57,850 nt of DNA from the NCBI RefSeq assembly GCF_029589055.1, contig NZ_JARQZP010000004.1, positions 1 to 57,850 on the forward strand, read 5' to 3'. Below are positions 39,947 to 49,692 of this stretch, piece by piece. Position numbers and translations under genes: made by a program. The DNA comes from Vibrio hannami. Lineage in GTDB: Bacteria; Pseudomonadota; Gammaproteobacteria; Enterobacterales; Vibrionaceae. How positions within the stretch are numbered: position 1 is the stretch's first letter; the number at the start of each line of letters is the position of its first letter. The notes under the pieces were generated by a model that ran no database searches, was not told where the DNA came from, and saw nothing but the letters and a program-made list of their open reading frames with translations.

Positions 39947-41900
39947 TTATACGATTTCATTCAATAGCTTGTAAGCTTCTTCTTTTGTTTTGACTGCCAG
40001 GCAATCGTTCCCGATAGTTGTCATCCATCAGTTTTCGCGACAGCATTTGCAGAAGTTTTAAATGTTCGTTCCCTTCACTTTTTTCGGTACGGCGATCATA
40101 AAAATTAATTTCGCCTTTGTTCCATCAAGGCTTTTCCAATCTACTCCGGAACGCTTGATTCCAAATGCTACAGTTGGTCTTTTTACTGCGTCCGATTTTC
40201 CGTGCGGAATCGCAATATTCATTCCAATTGCCGTAGTGCTCTCTTGTTCGCGATTCAAAATCGCTTGTTTAAATTCGCTTGCTGAATGCAGGACGCCAGC
40301 ACGGGACAATTTTTGAATCATTTCATCAATGATGTCGTCCCGGGTTTCACCAGATAATGTTGGTTCGATCAATTCGGTGCCGGTGATGTCAGTCAGCTTT
40401 TGGATTTCCGGCATTTCAATTTGTTTGCTTTCCGTTTGAATCTCCTGCTGCGGCATGTCTTTCGCCGCTGCGGCTTCCACTTTTCACATCGTCTGCTCCG
40501 GGAATATCTTTTTTCAGCACATTGACTAAAAAAGCAGTGACAAGAGATCCGGCAATAACGGCAATACGAAAAACATCAGTACATGATCGACCGCTCCTAG
40601 CACCGCGACTATTGAACCCGCCGTGAGCACTCTGTCCCCCACATTGCCGATCATGGCGATCACAGAGCCTGTCATGGAACCCGCCATGATGCCTTCGGGA
40701 TCGCGCAGCGGCTTGCATGCTGCAAATGGGATGGCCCTCAGTGATGCCGAACAGACCCATCGTAAATGATGCTTTCCCCATTTCTCTTTCTGACGCCTGG
40801 AATTTTCTTTTTTCCTAAAAACGCTGCAATCCCCAGGCCGATCGGCGGTATACAAATGGCGACGGCAATCCCGGTCCCATGATTTCGTAATTTCCTTCAC
40901 CGATCATGGCCGAGCCAAACAGGAATGCCACTTTCGCTTTACGGGGCACGCCCATATCAAATGAAATCATGGCGCCCAAAATCAATGCCAGAAGGATCGA
41001 GCTGGATCCTTGCGATGCCCGCCAGCCAAACCGTCAAAGATTCAAACACTTGCGCTACCGGAGCGCCGATCAAGAATACAAATGCCAATCCGACAATGAG
41101 CGAGGACAGCACCGGAATAATAATAATCGGCATAATCGGCTGAATCGCTTTTGGGACTTTTTAATCTTTTGATTCCCAGTGCGGCATATCCTGCCAAAAA
41201 TCCTGCGATAATACCGCCGAGGAAACCGGCGCCGCTTGCACTGCCGTAAAAACTACCCGTCGCTGCAATATATCCGCCGATCGCACACCGGGACAAGTCC
41301 GGGCTTGTCAGCGATGCCGATAGGCTTAATATATCCGGCTAAAATCGGAATCATGAGATGTGAAGGAAGCGCTTCCGATTTGCTCAATGGTTTTCCAAAA
41401 AGAATCGTCCGGGATGACTAAACCTTTCGGCGTCCTCTCGCCTCCGAGCGTGAGTGCAACCGCCGATTAACAATCCGCCGACGACAATGAATGGTACCAT
41501 AAAAGACACACCGTTCATTAAATGACGGTAAATCGGATTTGTTGTTTTCTCTTCATTTTGATTGGCGGCAGGCGATGTTGAGCCTGATTGATAAACCGGG
41601 ATATCGCCTTTTAATGCCCCTTTGATTAATTCTTCAGGTTTGCGGATACCGTCCTGAACACCGACCGCCAACAGTTTCTTTCCGATAAAACGGTCTTTGC
41701 TGACAGAGCGGTCGCGGCGATAATAATCGCGTCTGCTTCGCGAATGTCTTGTTCGGTCAGCTCGTTTTCCACTCCGATGCCGCCCTGGGTTTCAACTTTC
41801 ATTTGAACGCCCAGTTTGCCGGCTGCTTTTGCAGGTTTTCTGCTGCCATATACGTGTGGGCAATTCCGTTTGGACATGATGTAATCGCTAACAGTTTCAT
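39947..41900 (-). CDS. manP: Mannose PTS enzyme IIBCA (ManP), frame-broken
   Basis: About 650 codons in the order IIB-IIC-IIA. ATG 41900 follows AAAGGAGG. IIB: MKLLAITSCPNGIAHTYMAA with the phosphorylated Cys in TSCPNG. IIC: LMNGVSFMVPFIVVGGLLI, GVIGGYIAATGSFYGSASGA, SILLALILGAMISFDMGGPV and further helices to 40530. IIA: ELIEPTLSGETRDDIIDEMI and the phospho-His in IAIPHGKSDAVKRP, ending YKLLNEIV at 39947. Breaks near 41680, 41440, 41290, 41160, 40880, 40750 and 40480. It phosphorylates mannose during uptake; ManA then isomerises the product. Regulated by ManR upstream. Confidence 0.9.
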
Positions 41901-41986
41901 GTCAATCCTCCTTTGGCACAATATATTCATGAATTGTAGTAGGCCTTGTAACTACTGTATATCAAAATCATGAAGATAAAAGCGCC

Positions 41987-42015
41987 GTTTTTTACCGCAA
42001 TTTCCGGCAAAATCG
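41987..42015 (-). promoter_or_regulatory. ManR-like binding site upstream of manP
   Basis: The plus strand reads TTTTTTACCGCAA then TTTCCGGCAAAAT. A near-identical element (TTTTTTACCAGAAAC then TTCCGGAAAAAT) lies upstream of manR at 44132-44158. The pair in two promoters of one regulon suggests the ManR operator. Confidence 0.65.
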
Positions 42016-42033
42016 GCTTTTTTCCTGATCCAA

Positions 42034-42064
42034 ACAAAAAAGCAGGGCATCCTTTGCCCCGCTT
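42034..42064 (-). terminator. Terminator of manR
   Basis: On the minus strand AGCGGGGCAAAGGATGCCCTGCT with a T run, immediately after the manR stop and before the manP promoter site. Confidence 0.75.
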
Positions 42065-44010
42065 TTAATAATCCAAATAAGATAAGAATCTCATCACATC
42101 TGTTTCCTTCGTCAGCTTTTGAATGAAATCAGGCTGCTCGCTCAGATAGGAAAGCTCATGAAACAACTGTCTTGCCATGCTTTGATCCTCATGTTTCACG
42201 GCCAGCATGAAGACAAGCGACACTTTTTCAGTCCCCCAATCAAGCGGCTCTTGTAACGTGGCAATGGCAATGACTGATTGTTTAATAAATTTTGCATTTT
42301 ACTGTGGAATCGCGATGCCTGCCCCGATGTTTGTCGCCGACATTTTTTCCCGCATGACGGCATGAGCGGCGTATTCCTTTTCATTTTGTAGCCTTTTTCA
42401 TATAAAGCCATTGCCAACTGTTCAATTAGTTTGTAGCGGTGTTCTGATTTTTGCTGCAAGAACACTAAAAAAGGAATCGTATTATTTAACATCTGAAATG
42501 CTTTTTGCTTACGGCGGGATGATTCATCAAGCTGATCCATAAAAACGCCCCAGCTTCCTCTCATCACCTGACTCCAAGAGCGGTGATACAACAACATGGG
42601 GAATCTTCAATTCTTCCAAGGATACCGTAGAGATGACAAGCTCCACATCACCGCGCCCAGCTAAGTAATCCGCTAAATCCGCTTTTGCGATGCAGTCGAT
42701 CACAGCGATTTGATGAAATTTCCGTTCAATTTTTGTCCGTAGTAATTGCGACATTCCGATTCCCATATGACATACGATGATGGCCTTCTTTTTTGTCTGG
42801 CTGATGCCGTTCATGCGTTCGATAGCCGCTTGAAAATGCAGAAGTGATGTACAGCTTCTTCCTCGGGAATAGAAAGGGAGAATGACTGATTCATATCCTC
42901 CAGAACGTCAACCACGGTATGAAACATATATGGATACATCTTTTTTATATCATTCAGCATTGGATTTGAGACAGAAAGGTCATAATTCAGCCGGTTTAAC
43001 ACTGTATTTAAATGAACGCCCAAGCCATTGATCAAGAGCCTGATCCTTGCGGAAATCAAGCATTTTCAGTTCGGACACGCGGTCAACCAAATACTGCAAA
43101 ACGTTAAAAAGCAAAGGGTTTTTAACGTTCTTCTCTTTTTCGATTGGATAGCGCACCTTCCCGCCTAAAATATGCAATGTTAAATACACGATCTCTTCTT
43201 TAGGAAATGGATGGAAAAAACGTGTTCAAGCCGTTTCATCAATTCGGATGTCCATTGATACTCTTTTTTCTCCTGGACAATCGCCATTTCTTTTTGGGGA
43301 ATGGCGATCGGCTGTTTCATTTTGATTCGGCGGATCATCAGCAATGTGTGCAATAATAGACTTTCAAATGTTTCGTCTGTGAAAAATAGAGAATGATGCT
43401 TTTGCAGCGATCGCAATTCATTCGCCGCAAATGTGACCTCATGACGCAAAAACTGCTTTTAATAAATTGACTGGTCAATTCTTGATTATCAATCAAATCC
43501 GAGATTCTGGCCAATGCCTTTCTTTTATTCTTCTCATCTCCTTCTATCAACAAACCAAGCCGCTGTTTAGAAATCAATGTTAACTGAAAGCGTTTCAGCC
43601 ATTCTTTTATCATGTTCAAATCGCCTTTAATCGCGGATTTATTTAAAAAATGCCGCTTGGCCGAGTTCTTTCGCTGTCACCGGCTTTGTATTCATCAGCA
43701 AGAGAAATGCAATTTGCAGCACTCTTTCTTCATCGCTTTGTTCATTTACGCGCTGATGTTCTTTGTGCAGCTGATGACTTAACCGCATTTTTTCATGTTC
43801 GTCTATTTGCAAGTACACGCCTGAGCCTGGTTTTCGAATAAGCTGAGCATTGGAATGTTCATTGAGGTAATGTTCAATCGTTTTCAAATCATTCCGGATC
43901 GTTTTTTCAAAAAGAACACTTTTACCCTGTCTGCGAAATCTTGTACGATTAAGTAGTCCTCAGGTTCAGATAACAACAGATATAAAATTTCTTTTTTGCC
44001 TAGTATTCAT
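42065..44010 (-). CDS. manR: ManR mannose-operon activator (PRD, EIIB- and EIIA-like domains), frame-broken
   Basis: About 648 codons. ATG 44010 reads MNTRQK..EILYLLLSEPED YLIVQDFADR, then the HTH and linker KTIRNDLKTIEHYLNEHSNA QLIRKPGSGVYLQI. Two PTS-regulation domains follow (FLRHEVTFAANELRSLQKHH region; YLTLHILGGKVRYPIEKEKN). A EIIB-like domain has KKAIIVCHMGIGMSQLLRTK (the Cys position) and the C-terminal EIIA-like domain has VIAIATLQEPLDWG in shifted frame, ending MRFLSYLDY. Breaks near 43930, 43640, 43450, 43200, 43030, 42820, 42600 and 42300. It is phosphorylated by PTS proteins and activates manP and manR. Confidence 0.88.
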
Positions 44011-44084
44011 GAATGCCACCTGTTTTTCTATCCTTCCTGTATATGTCGCGATATGATGAATTGATAGTATAAGTATACTACATA

Positions 44085-44098
44085 CGAAACCGTTTACA
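44085..44098. promoter_or_regulatory. Catabolite-responsive element (cre) in the manR promoter
   Basis: CGAAACCGTTTACA matches the cre consensus TGWAANCGNTNWCA at all fixed positions but the first. CcpA control of manR is known in B. subtilis. Confidence 0.65.
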
Positions 44099-44130
44099 TT
44101 ATAAAGTGAAATAAAAGTGTCAAAAGTTCG

Positions 44131-44159
44131 ATTTTTTACCAGAAACTTCCGGAAAAATA
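44131..44159 (-). promoter_or_regulatory. ManR-like binding site upstream of manR
   Basis: TTTTTTACCAGAAAC then TTCCGGAAAAAT, the partner of the site at 41987; one base longer, which may be a sequencing indel. Confidence 0.65.
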
Positions 44160-44704
44160 GACTTTATCAAATAATGGAAGAATGAAACATGATGTTGCTT
44201 TCACAAAAGAAAGAGTGGGCATCATGTATCGACCTTCACAAATTATACGGCTCTGAATCATCCAACACATTGTTTTAGTCGATTTTCACAGCTTTTCAAG
44301 CCTTTTCGTTCCCTGCTTGATTTTTATATTCGTGTTATTTCTTCATGCGGAACAAACGTTTCTATATAATTAGCAAGCTTGGTCATTTTGCAAATCAAAT
44401 TTTTTATTTTAGCTGTATACGGTGACTGTTGACATGTCTAAGTGTGCTGGATAAATTGATTTGTGATCTCTGCTACATTTTGATTGAATCGTGGGACTCT
44501 CTGCTATTTCGGCGGAAGTGTTTTGGCTTGTTTGCTGATCAGGCAAAAGAAGTCGTCAAGCCTTTTTTCATCTGCACTCATCAGATTGATATTATAGTTG
44601 ATACAAAGATCCCCGATGACCTTATGTCCGCCACCCTTGGTAAGCGCAATCACTCGCTGATCTGCTGTTTTCAAGTCAAAGCCGGCTAAATGGTCTTCAT
44701 TTGT
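44160..44704. other. Stretch with no confident gene
   Basis: The minus strand at about 44510-44700 reads EDHLAGFDLKTADQRVIALT, KGGGHKVIGDLCINYNINLM, SADEKRLDDFFCLISKQAK, which looks protein-like but has no recognised family or binding site and runs out of the ebrB terminator. An overlapping plus-strand frame from 44429 is no better supported. The rest is promoter-like A/T-rich DNA. Confidence 0.3.
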
Positions 44705-44741
44705 TAAAAAAAGAATCGTCAAATTGACGGTTCTTTTTTGT
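44705..44741 (-). terminator. Terminator of ebrAB
   Basis: On the minus strand AAGAACCGTCAATTTGACGATTCTT then a T run. The ebrB stop codon is inside the stem. Confidence 0.8.
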
Positions 44742-45063
44742 TTGCGGATGTTTTTGAACTGTTCAAAAGTGCAACTCCGCCTGTGAGAATGATCACACAT
44801 AACATCTGCATGTTAAACGGATCATTCCAAACCACAACGCCGATTAAAGCGGTCAATGCCGTGCCTACGCCTGACCAAACAGCATAAGCCAAGCTTAACG
44901 GAATCGTTTTAAGGGATAAGGAGATCAGATAAAACGAAAGCGCATAGCCGATTATCACTCCAATGGTTGGAAGCAAGACTGTAAATCCCTCCGACATTTT
45001 GAGCATTGCCGTCGCAAATACCTCTCCAATAATCGAAAATCCTAAATAAACATAGCCTTTCAT
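44719..45063 (-). CDS. ebrB: EbrB-like small multidrug resistance protein, intact
   Basis: 114 residues, four transmembrane helices, SMR family. ATG 45063: MKGYVYLGFSIIGEVFATAM, LKMSEGFTVLLPTIGVIIGY with the essential Glu in GEVFATAMLK, YLISLSLKTIPLSLAYAVWS, GVGTALTALIGVVVWNDPFN. Preceded by GAAAGGACGG. It forms a heterodimeric drug/proton antiporter with the EbrA-like protein encoded 16 bases upstream; both partners keep the Glu. Substrates are likely lipophilic cations such as ethidium or quaternary ammonium compounds. Confidence 0.88.
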   Translation of the reverse strand: MKGYVYLGFSIIGEVFATAMLKMSEGFTVLLPTIGVIIGYALSFYLISLSLKTIPLSLAYAVWSGVGTALTALIGVVVWNDPFNMQMLCVIILTGGVALLNSSKTSANKKEPSI

Positions 45064-45079
45064 CTTTAGCCGTCCTTTC

Positions 45080-45412
45080 TTAATGAGCTCCGCCTTTTGC
45101 AGCATTTAAAAGAATGATTCCGCCTATAATGAGAATAAGCCCAAACAGCTTTTTCGATTAAACGCTTCTTTATATACTGCGATTCCGATCAAAGTTGTCA
45201 ATGCTGTCCCCAATCCCGACCATATGGCATAAGAGATTCCAAGCGGCAGCGTTTTCAGTGTTAAAGATAAGGCATAAAAAGCCGTCCGTATCCGATCACT
45301 ACGCAAATGCTGAAGTATAATTTTTTTAAATCCGTTTGCGGCTTTCAGCATGGAACTGCCGAACACTTCACCGGTAATAGCAAAGGTTAGTAGTACATAA
45401 GAAAGGGTTCAC
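45080..45412 (-). CDS. ebrA: EbrA-like small multidrug resistance protein, frame-broken
   Basis: About 110 codons. GTG 45412 overlaps the downstream edge of the TetR gene's ribosome-binding segment: NPFL, then after a break YVLLTFAITGEVFGSSMLKA ANGFKK (essential Glu), GYGLAFYALSLTLKTLPLGI in mixed frame, YAIWSGLGTALTTLIGIAVY, and the end GGIILLNAAKGGAH. Breaks near 45395, 45310 and 45150. SMR family partner of EbrB. Its start lies 3 bases after the TetR stop, so tetR-ebrA-ebrB is one operon. Confidence 0.85.
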
Positions 45413-45414
45413 CG

Positions 45415-45953
45415 TTATCCCTCCTTTTTGGTCATCGCGAGCAACCGCCGAATGACCTCTTGCCGCATTTCCTTCTCTACGGGAGCGACATTTAGCATTT
45501 GAGCATAATAAAGACCGTCTATCGCCAATCGAATAATGGTCGCGGTGACCGGATCGATTCCGTCGTCATCCAGTTTGGACAGGATCGCTTGATAGCTGTG
45601 GGAAATATGTACAGATGCGTCCGGGTGTAAAGAGGCTGCAAAAAACACCCGCATTCAGTTCAGCGTGATGTTCCAGGTGCAGTCTGGCCGCTTCTATTAA
45701 TGCAGGTGCATTTCCCCGCCTCAATTGGATCGGCCTCAGCGTTTTCAAAGTCGCATTCATTTCTTCAGAAACAAATAGAGCCAGCCCCTTTATAAGCGCT
45801 TCCTTGTTCGGAAATGATAAAGCAATCCCCTTTGCTGATGCCGGCTTGTTTAGCCACTGCATCTAAAGTCAGGGCATTAAAATCGTGATCTAGTATGATG
45901 TGTTTGGCGGTATTTAAAATCAGCTGCCGTTTTGCATTCGTTTTTGATTCCAT
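45415..45953 (-). CDS. TetR-family regulator of the efflux operon, frame-broken
   Basis: About 180 codons from ATG 45953: MESKTNAKRQLILNTAKHII, LDHDFNALTLDAVAKQAGIS KG (HTH), then after a break near 45830 LSFPNKEALIKGLALFVSEE, MNATLKTLRPIQLRRGNAPA, and the end DPVTATIIRLAIDGLYYAQM, LRRLLAMTKKEG-type tail. Breaks near 45830 and 45630. Ligand-binding domain is the usual all-helical, TetR_C type. The gene opens the operon with ebrA and ebrB, and a perfect palindrome upstream is a likely operator, so it should repress the pumps until a drug binds. Confidence 0.85.
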
Positions 45954-45984
45954 CTGATTTCACTCCTTATCATTAATTTCACTG

Positions 45985-46000
45985 TACCGTCTGGACGGTT
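45985..46000. promoter_or_regulatory. TetR operator palindrome
   Basis: TACCGTCTGGACGGTT contains the inverted repeat ACCGTC-TG-GACGGT, 32 bases upstream of the TetR start codon and typical of TetR/QacR-like sites. Confidence 0.7.
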
Positions 46001-46291
46001 TTTGTCAATCAATGTTGACCTGTTCGCGAATCTGTGGAAATCATCATTTTTCTGAGCGTGTTCAACGCCATGGACGATGGCTCCTGCAAATGAAATGGAT
46101 ACGATCACTTTATGATCAGCTTTAGGATGATGTCATGGAAAAGTTAGAACATTATGATCCCCACATAATCAAATGAGGAGTCCTATTTTTTGCATATTAT
46201 TGTAGACGACCCACTATATGGAATGATATCATCGTACTGTACTTTTTCATATGTTTTCCGGCAGTTTTACCACCTTTAAGGAGCTGATCAG

Positions 46292-47003
46292 ATGCAAAGC
46301 ATCACGGTATGGCTGGCGTTTGGCGGAGGATTTTTATCATTTATTTCCCCATGCTGTCTGCCCTTGTATCCTTCTTTTCTTTCTTATCTCACAGGATTTT
46401 CTGTAAGCGATTTAAAAAGTAAGCAATCGAAAGGTGTCAATCAAATCGTTTTGCTTCATGCCGCCTGCTTTTCTTGTCGGCTTTTCTTTGATCTTCTACA
46501 TACTCGGCTTTTCTGCAAGTTCAGTCGGATCGATTTTCTCTGAATATAAAGATTTGATCAGAATGCTCGGCGGGATTTTGATTTGTTTGATGGGGTTATT
46601 TTTATTGGGGGTCTTTCAGCCAAAATTCATGATGCATGAAAAGAAGGTTTTCTTTTAAAAGGCAAAATCGGGGTGTTGAATTCAATACTTGTCGGCATTA
46701 TTTTTGCAGCCGGCTGGATTCACCCGTGCATAGGACCTATATTCGGAACGATTGCATACGCCAATTTCACGAATCCCGATCCGGCCGGGACGCTTATCCT
46801 TGTTACGGCATATTCATTGGGGTTTGCCATTCCTTTTTTGCTGATGGCGTTTTTTATCGGAAGAGTGTCATTTTTTGCAGAAGTATTCAAATACGTTGAT
46901 GAAGATTGGCGGAGGAATTCTGGTTTTGATCGGAATCCTTTTGTATACGAATAAAATGGTATGGATTAATATATGGTATTCCAACTTTACGAACCTATTT
47001 TAA
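46292..47003 (+). CDS. ccdA: CcdA cytochrome c biogenesis membrane protein, frame-broken
   Basis: About 236 codons, six helices; passes reducing power across the membrane for cytochrome c maturation. ATG 46292 after AAGGAGCTGATC. FISPCCLPLYPSFLSYLTGF (first Cys of the redox pair), FYILGFSASSVGSIFSEYKD, ILVGIIFAAGWIHPCIGPIF (second Cys) and GTIAYANFTNPDPAGTLILV. The usual family motif is GWTPCIGP; here an Ile-His replaces Thr and lengthens it by one codon, perhaps a base error. Breaks near 46455, 46650 and 46910. Ends NIWYSNFTNLF at 47003. Confidence 0.85.
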
Positions 47004-47013
47004 TGCAGGTATC

Positions 47014-47056
47014 CCAACTAAAAAAGAAGGATCTTTTTCTTGAGATCCTTCTTTTT
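47014..47056. terminator. Bidirectional terminator between ccdA and the DUF3817 gene
   Basis: AAAGAAGGATCT / AGATCCTTCTTT with A and T runs on the flanks. Confidence 0.85.
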
Positions 47057-47060
47057 CTGA

Positions 47061-47348
47061 TTACAGCTTTTCCGCAAGCGGGCATCGAGAACAAACGTGC
47101 CGAACGGCAAAAGCGACGCAATGAATGCTCCAAAGAACACTGAAGAGCGGCCAGCGATGGCGGAACCATACAATGACCAGCATCAGCACAAAAGGAATAA
47201 ACAATACGCCGTGTACCATGCCGAAGATCTGCACAAGGCCGGGAAAACCGGCAGCATACTTAAGCGGCACAGCGATAAATAGCAAAACCAAGTAGGAAAT
47301 TCCCTCGATTATACCGATGCCGCGAAGAAGTCCGATGGATGTTGACAT
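47061..47348 (-). CDS. DUF3817 (YdzA-like) membrane protein, frame-broken
   Basis: Small membrane protein, start ATG 47348: MSTSIGLLRGIGIIEGISYL, VLLFIAVPLKYAAGFPGLVQ, IFGMVHGVLFIPFVLMLVIV, then HRWPLFSV and, after a break near 47140, FGTFVLDAR and the end at 47061. Three helices and the GMVHG motif fit DUF3817. Function unknown. Convergent with ccdA and downstream of an azoreductase gene. Confidence 0.8.
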   Translation of the reverse strand: MSTSIGLLRGIGIIEGISYLVLLFIAVPLKYAAGFPGLVQIFGMVHGVLFIPFVLMLVIVWFRHRWPLFSVLWSIHCVAFAVRHVCSRCPLAEKL

Positions 47349-47399
47349 GAATGAAAAACCTACTTTCGCCTGTAAACTGATATCGAGTGGAAATGTCAA

Positions 47400-48038
47400 T
47401 TAAAAATTCACAGCGGCGGTTTTCAGCTTTTTTGTATTCCCTCTTCGATGATTTGCTCCGCCCGGTCCGGGAAATTGATTATGTCCTTCGACAATGATCG
47501 TTGTCATATCTTCCACGCCCCAGAAATTCAATATGTTTTGCACATAGTTGACGGACATTTCTTTTGACTGTGCCGGTGTCCCCTCTGAGTAAATGCCCCC
47601 TCTCGCATTGAGAAGCGCCACTTTTTTGTCATGAATCAGCCCGACAGGTCGGCTTCCGGCCGTATACTTGAAGGTCTTGCCGGCTTGTGTGAAAGGTAGT
47701 CCAGATATGTGTGAAGCACGGATGGAACGCTGAAATTCCAGAGCGGAAATGCGAAAACGGCTTTGTCGGCTCGCAAGGAACTGATCTAAATATTTCTGAA
47801 CAAGCCCTGCAGCTTCTTTTTCAGCATCTGTCAGTTCCATGCCCTTTGCCAATTTAAACATCCCGTTGATCATATCTGTGTCATAGTAAGGCAGATTTTC
47901 TTTTAATAAATCCAGCTCTGTTGTTTGATCTTCAGGATGCGATTTTTTATAACTGTCCAAAAATGCCTGATAAAGCTTTACGCTCACCGCCTGTTCGGCC
48001 GGACGCGAGTTTGCTTTGATAAATAAAACCTTTGCCAT
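47400..48038 (-). CDS. FMN-dependent NADH-azoreductase (AzoR), frame-broken
   Basis: About 212 codons: [60 protein letters not shown] (flavodoxin-like fold), then after two breaks near 47760 and 47690 the region [49 protein letters not shown] (FMN-phosphate loop), [20 protein letters not shown]. It detoxifies quinones and azo compounds as a homodimer. Breaks also near 47460. Ends at 47400. Confidence 0.85.
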   Translation of the reverse strand: MAKVLFIKANSRPAEQAVSVKLYQAFLDSYKKSHPEDQTTELDLLKENLPYYDTDMINGMFKLAKGMELTDAEKEAAGLVQKYLDQFLASRQSRFRISALEFQRSIRASHISGLPFTQAGKTFKYTAGSRPVGLIHDKKVALLNARGGIYSEGTPAQSKEMSVNYVQNILNFWGVEDMTTIIVEGHNQFPGPGGANHRRGNTKKLKTAAVNF

Positions 48039-48079
48039 TTAAAAAAGCCTCCATCGTTCAAGCCCTGTAACAAAATCTT

Positions 48080-48706
48080 CTATCCGCGGGCAGCCTGATA
48101 ATATTGATTGACCGCGTCCCAGTTGACGACATTAGAAGAAAGCGGAAATGTAATCAGGACGTTTGTTTTTTGATAATTTAAATAGTAGGCATGTTCCCGC
48201 ACATCAAGTCCGAGGACCGGTTTTTGACCTTCCATGAGCACGGGCTGTCCTGGTTGAGGTGATAGAGGTAATCACCAAACGGTCTTTGTCGACGGCAAGC
48301 CAAGCCCAGCCTGAGCCAAATCGTCCGGCCGCTGCTTTCGCAAATTCTTCTTTAAATTGATCATGGCTTCCAAACGTTTGATCGATCGCTTTTGCAATCT
48401 CGCCTGAAGGGGTAACGCCGCCTCCGTTTGGAGAAAGGATATTCCAAAACAGGCTGTGGTTTGCATGCCCTCCCCCGTTGTTGCGAACGGCTATGCGAAT
48501 ACTGTCGGGCACTGCATCAAGGTTTGCAATCAGCTCTTCAACAGTTTTGCCGGCGAGATCATCATGGCCTTCCAATGCCGCATTTAGAGGTATTCACATA
48601 TGTAGCATGATGGCGGTCATGGTGAATCTTCATCGTCTCCTCGTCAATATAAGGTTCAAGCGCGTCAAAAGAATATGGCCAATTCAGGAAGTTCATATTT
48701 TGACAT
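48080..48706 (-). CDS. Mn/Fe superoxide dismutase, frame-broken
   Basis: About 205 codons. ATG 48706 follows [27 protein letters not shown], then [21 protein letters not shown] (first metal His), [20 protein letters not shown] (second His), [38 protein letters not shown] (Asp and His ligands), and the end NQYYQAARG at 48080. All four metal ligands are readable. Breaks near 48660, 48590 and 48250. A second SOD gene beside the usual sodA is common in this group. It is divergent from a SufR-like regulator. Confidence 0.88.
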
Positions 48707-48747
48707 GTTATTTCCTCCTCATATGTATGGATTAGGTTATGAATCTA

Positions 48748-48905
48748 TTATAAATTCATTTTATAAACTTTTTCAACCATTAAGTTTAAAGAGATTGCCG
48801 GTGAGTTTTCTCCCTCCTCTGACTGATCGGTTTCGATTAGCCCGCCAGCAGTGACGAGAAGCCCCTTTTCAATCGGCGATTCGTGTTGGTTTTAAGGCGA
48901 TGGCG
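48748..48905 (-). CDS. Possible small protein between sodA and the SufR-like gene, partial or broken
   Basis: Open on the minus strand as HESPIEKGLLVTAGGLIETD, QSEEGENSPAISLNLMVEKV YKMNL, stop at 48748. An upstream ATG-containing piece (MPVKETKL) near 48935 is out of frame. Not recognised; would overlap the promoter of the plus-strand regulator. Confidence 0.3.
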
Positions 48906-48988
48906 CGCTTGTTAAAGCTTGGTTTCTTTTACTGGCATCGTGATAAACTTAATTGTTCAACGCATTCTTGAAAAAGGCGGGTGATCAA

Positions 48989-49640
48989 ATGGATTCCAAG
49001 GCTTCCTCGAACAAAAGATAAAATACTTGAACTGTTAAAAAAAGGAGAAACAGCTGACCGTCAATCAGCTTTCTAACTATTTGGGAATAACCGAAATGGC
49101 TGTCAGAAAACATCTGAATGTGTTAAGAGGCGGGATTCACTTCTCGCCATCAGCGAAGTGAGACAGCCGATGGGACGCCCGCTTCTGGTATATTCGCTGT
49201 CCCCTAAAGCCGAAGAGCTTTTTCCAAAAGAAAAACTATGAACATATGGCGGTTGAATTTCTTCATGATCTAAAAGAAGAATTGCATGGTGAAGACATTA
49301 TCGAGTATCTGTTGGAAAAAAAGAAGCGAACGGCAACAAAAAACAGCTACTTGCCCAATATGAGGGGAAGACAGCATCAAGAAAAAATCGAAGAGCTTTA
49401 CAACGATCCAAAATGGAAAAGGCTATATGGCCGATGTTACAAAAAATAGATGATGAAACATATGAAATCGTTGAACATAACTGCCCCATCTTCGCTGTGG
49501 CAAAAGAATTTAAAAAAGCCTGTGCCTGTGAGACCGAGATGTTTAAAAAAGTCTTGGGCACGGAACGGGTGAAAAGGCTGACATGCGGGAGCTGACGATG
49601 GCGATCATTGCCGTTTTTTGGTTGCTGTTCAACAAAACGA
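48989..49640 (+). CDS. SufR-like winged-helix regulator with C-terminal cysteine cluster, frame-broken
   Basis: ATG 48989: MDSKASS, then after breaks ILELLKKGE and LGITEMAVRKHLNVL (winged helix), RQPMGRPLLVYSLSPKAEEL FPK, and MAVEFLHDLKEELHGEDIIE YLLEKK. The C-terminal half carries NCPIFAVAKEFKKACACETE, KVLGTERVKRLTCG and, in a shifted frame, GDHCRF. This Cys pattern (CP, then CxC, then C..C) matches SufR-type regulators that bind an iron-sulfur cluster and sense its availability. Breaks near 49010, 49130, 49225, 49400 and 49600. It lies divergently from sodA. Confidence 0.65.
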
Positions 49641-49655
49641 AAGAAGCATAGCAAA

Positions 49656-49690
49656 TGAAAACCACCGGTATCGCTGCCGGTGGTTTTTCA
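49656..49690. terminator. Shared terminator of the SufR-like gene and the convergent ABC permease
   Basis: AAAACCACCGG / CCGGTGGTTTT with symmetrical A and T runs. Confidence 0.85.
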
Positions 49691-49692
49691 TG

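Noticed and set aside
45920..46108. 62-codon minus-strand frame upstream of the TetR gene
   Set aside because: It runs through the operator palindrome and lacks any start signal.
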